Of a DNA stretch of 40,975 bases, positions 40,422 through 40,975 are shown piece after piece. This stretch comes from Chara braunii (Eukaryota; Streptophyta; Charophyceae; Charales; Characeae), in contig BFEA01000515.1 of assembly GCA_003427395.1 (NCBI GenBank), positions 547,709-588,683 on the forward strand. Reading direction: 5' to 3'. The position numbers and the translations under genes were made by a program. The notes below the pieces were generated by a model, which saw only the letters and a list, made by a program, of their open reading frames with translations, had not been told where the DNA came from and ran no database searches. Within the stretch, counting starts at the first letter, position 1; each line of letters begins with the position of its first letter.

Positions 40422-40652
40422 TGGTCAAAATCTTGGTCAACGCTGAGTCAACGCGGGCAACCCCCAGTCAACGCTTGGTCAACACCCTCGGTCAACCCTC
40501 GGTCAACCCTCGGTCAACCCTCGGTCAACCGTCGGTCAACCCTTGGTCAACCCTCGGTCAACCCTCGGTCAATCCTCGGTCAACCCTCTGGTCAACCCTC
40601 GGTCAACCCTCGGTCAACCCTCTGGTCAACCCTCGATCAACCCTCTGGTCAA
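40422..40652. repeat. GGTCAACCCTC minisatellite (11-bp core unit)
   Basis: The unit GGTCAACCCTC and close variants repeat across about 230 bp. GGTCAA occurs about 17 times and is TTGACC on the minus strand, the W-box core bound by WRKY factors. It is most regular at 40490-40650. Confidence 0.92.
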
Positions 40653-40975
40653 CCCTTCACCTCGGCTATGGCGGCCGGCACCTTCACCTTCGTCACCCTC
40701 GTCGCTTACTTCCCCTTCCTTCACTCTTCTTCTTCTTCGCTTTCTCTGTATTTTTTTTTTTTTTTTTTTTTGCTCACCCCCGGCTATGTCTGTCTTCTTC
40801 TCCAGCGCCCTCCTTCCACACTTCTTCTTCTCTCTCCTCAGTCCCTCCTTCTCTTTCCTCCCTCTCTCTCTTCTTCAATACCCTGTGTCGATACTCCCCG
40901 GCTATGGCCGCTATCTTCCTTCTCCGCCGGACTGCACAACTCACTTCACAGGTAAGTAACAGCCAATCTTGTATC
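40653..40975. other. Pyrimidine-rich end of window; no gene supported
   Basis: TTCTTC/CTCTCT-rich with T20 at about 40751-40770. It contains repeated (C/T)GGCTATG words (about 40664, 40781, 40899), and ends in cttcaCAG|GTAAGT (40949-40957). Confidence 0.6.

Noticed and set aside
40422-40652. CRISPR array
   Set aside because: Regular 11-bp units without unique spacers, in eukaryotic context; this is a minisatellite.
33906-40975. LTR pair for element C
   Set aside because: I searched for the 3' LTR start (TGAAACGGTATTCACC) at the right side and did not find it. The 5' LTR may lie outside the window.

Overview
The window looks like nuclear DNA from a repeat-rich plant-lineage eukaryote. It shows chromovirus-type Ty3/gypsy retrotransposons, spliceosomal snRNA pseudogenes with poly(A) tails, long dinucleotide microsatellites, GT..AG introns and N gaps, and no bacterial gene organisation. 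The Gag proteins with long lysine/glutamate coiled coils and the RT family resemble proteins I remember from the charophyte alga Chara braunii. That assignment is inference from memory and was not tested. I found no intact host protein gene; nearly everything supportable is a mobile element, its relic or a simple repeat.

Layout. 0.17-0.63 kb is a long foldback repeat. 2.0-7.2 kb on the plus strand is an unusual reverse-transcriptase gene, Penelope-like or telomerase-like in its motifs. Its reading frames reconnect through phase-compatible GT..AG introns, but it also carries two in-frame stops and one frameshift. 7.2-9.3 kb holds short open stretches behind good splice acceptors, many encoding hydrophobic helices. 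9.7-13.7 kb is low-quality sequence (scattered N) with tandem duplications, microsatellites and a perfect hairpin. 13.7-21.5 kb is dense in small elements: two foldback elements, a U6 and a U2 snRNA retropseudogene, a CTGCAG-rich minisatellite, very long (GT)n tracts and a 519-bp MITE with near-perfect terminal inverted repeats.

21.6-39.7 kb is occupied by three related, decayed Ty3/gypsy elements, all on the minus strand. Element A (21.6-25.9 kb) has a candidate 3' LTR, integrase, RNase H and RT, with the RT split by a DNA-transposon-like insertion of about 1 kb. Element B (25.9-31.7 kb) runs from a primer-binding-site candidate through Gag, protease, RT and RNase H, and is cut off inside integrase where it abuts element A. 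Element C (33.9-39.7 kb) is the best preserved; its pol has only one stop and one frameshift between two long open frames. Where homologous codons can be compared between copies, several stops are CAG-to-TAG changes, as expected from deamination of methylated cytosine.

The most interesting signals are the intron-containing RT gene, the U2 retrocopy with a 17-bp target-site duplication exactly at the U2 5' end, a cluster of joined acceptor/donor sites (CAG|GTAAGT) at 31-41 kb, and a minisatellite of about 17 W-box cores at 40.4-40.65 kb.
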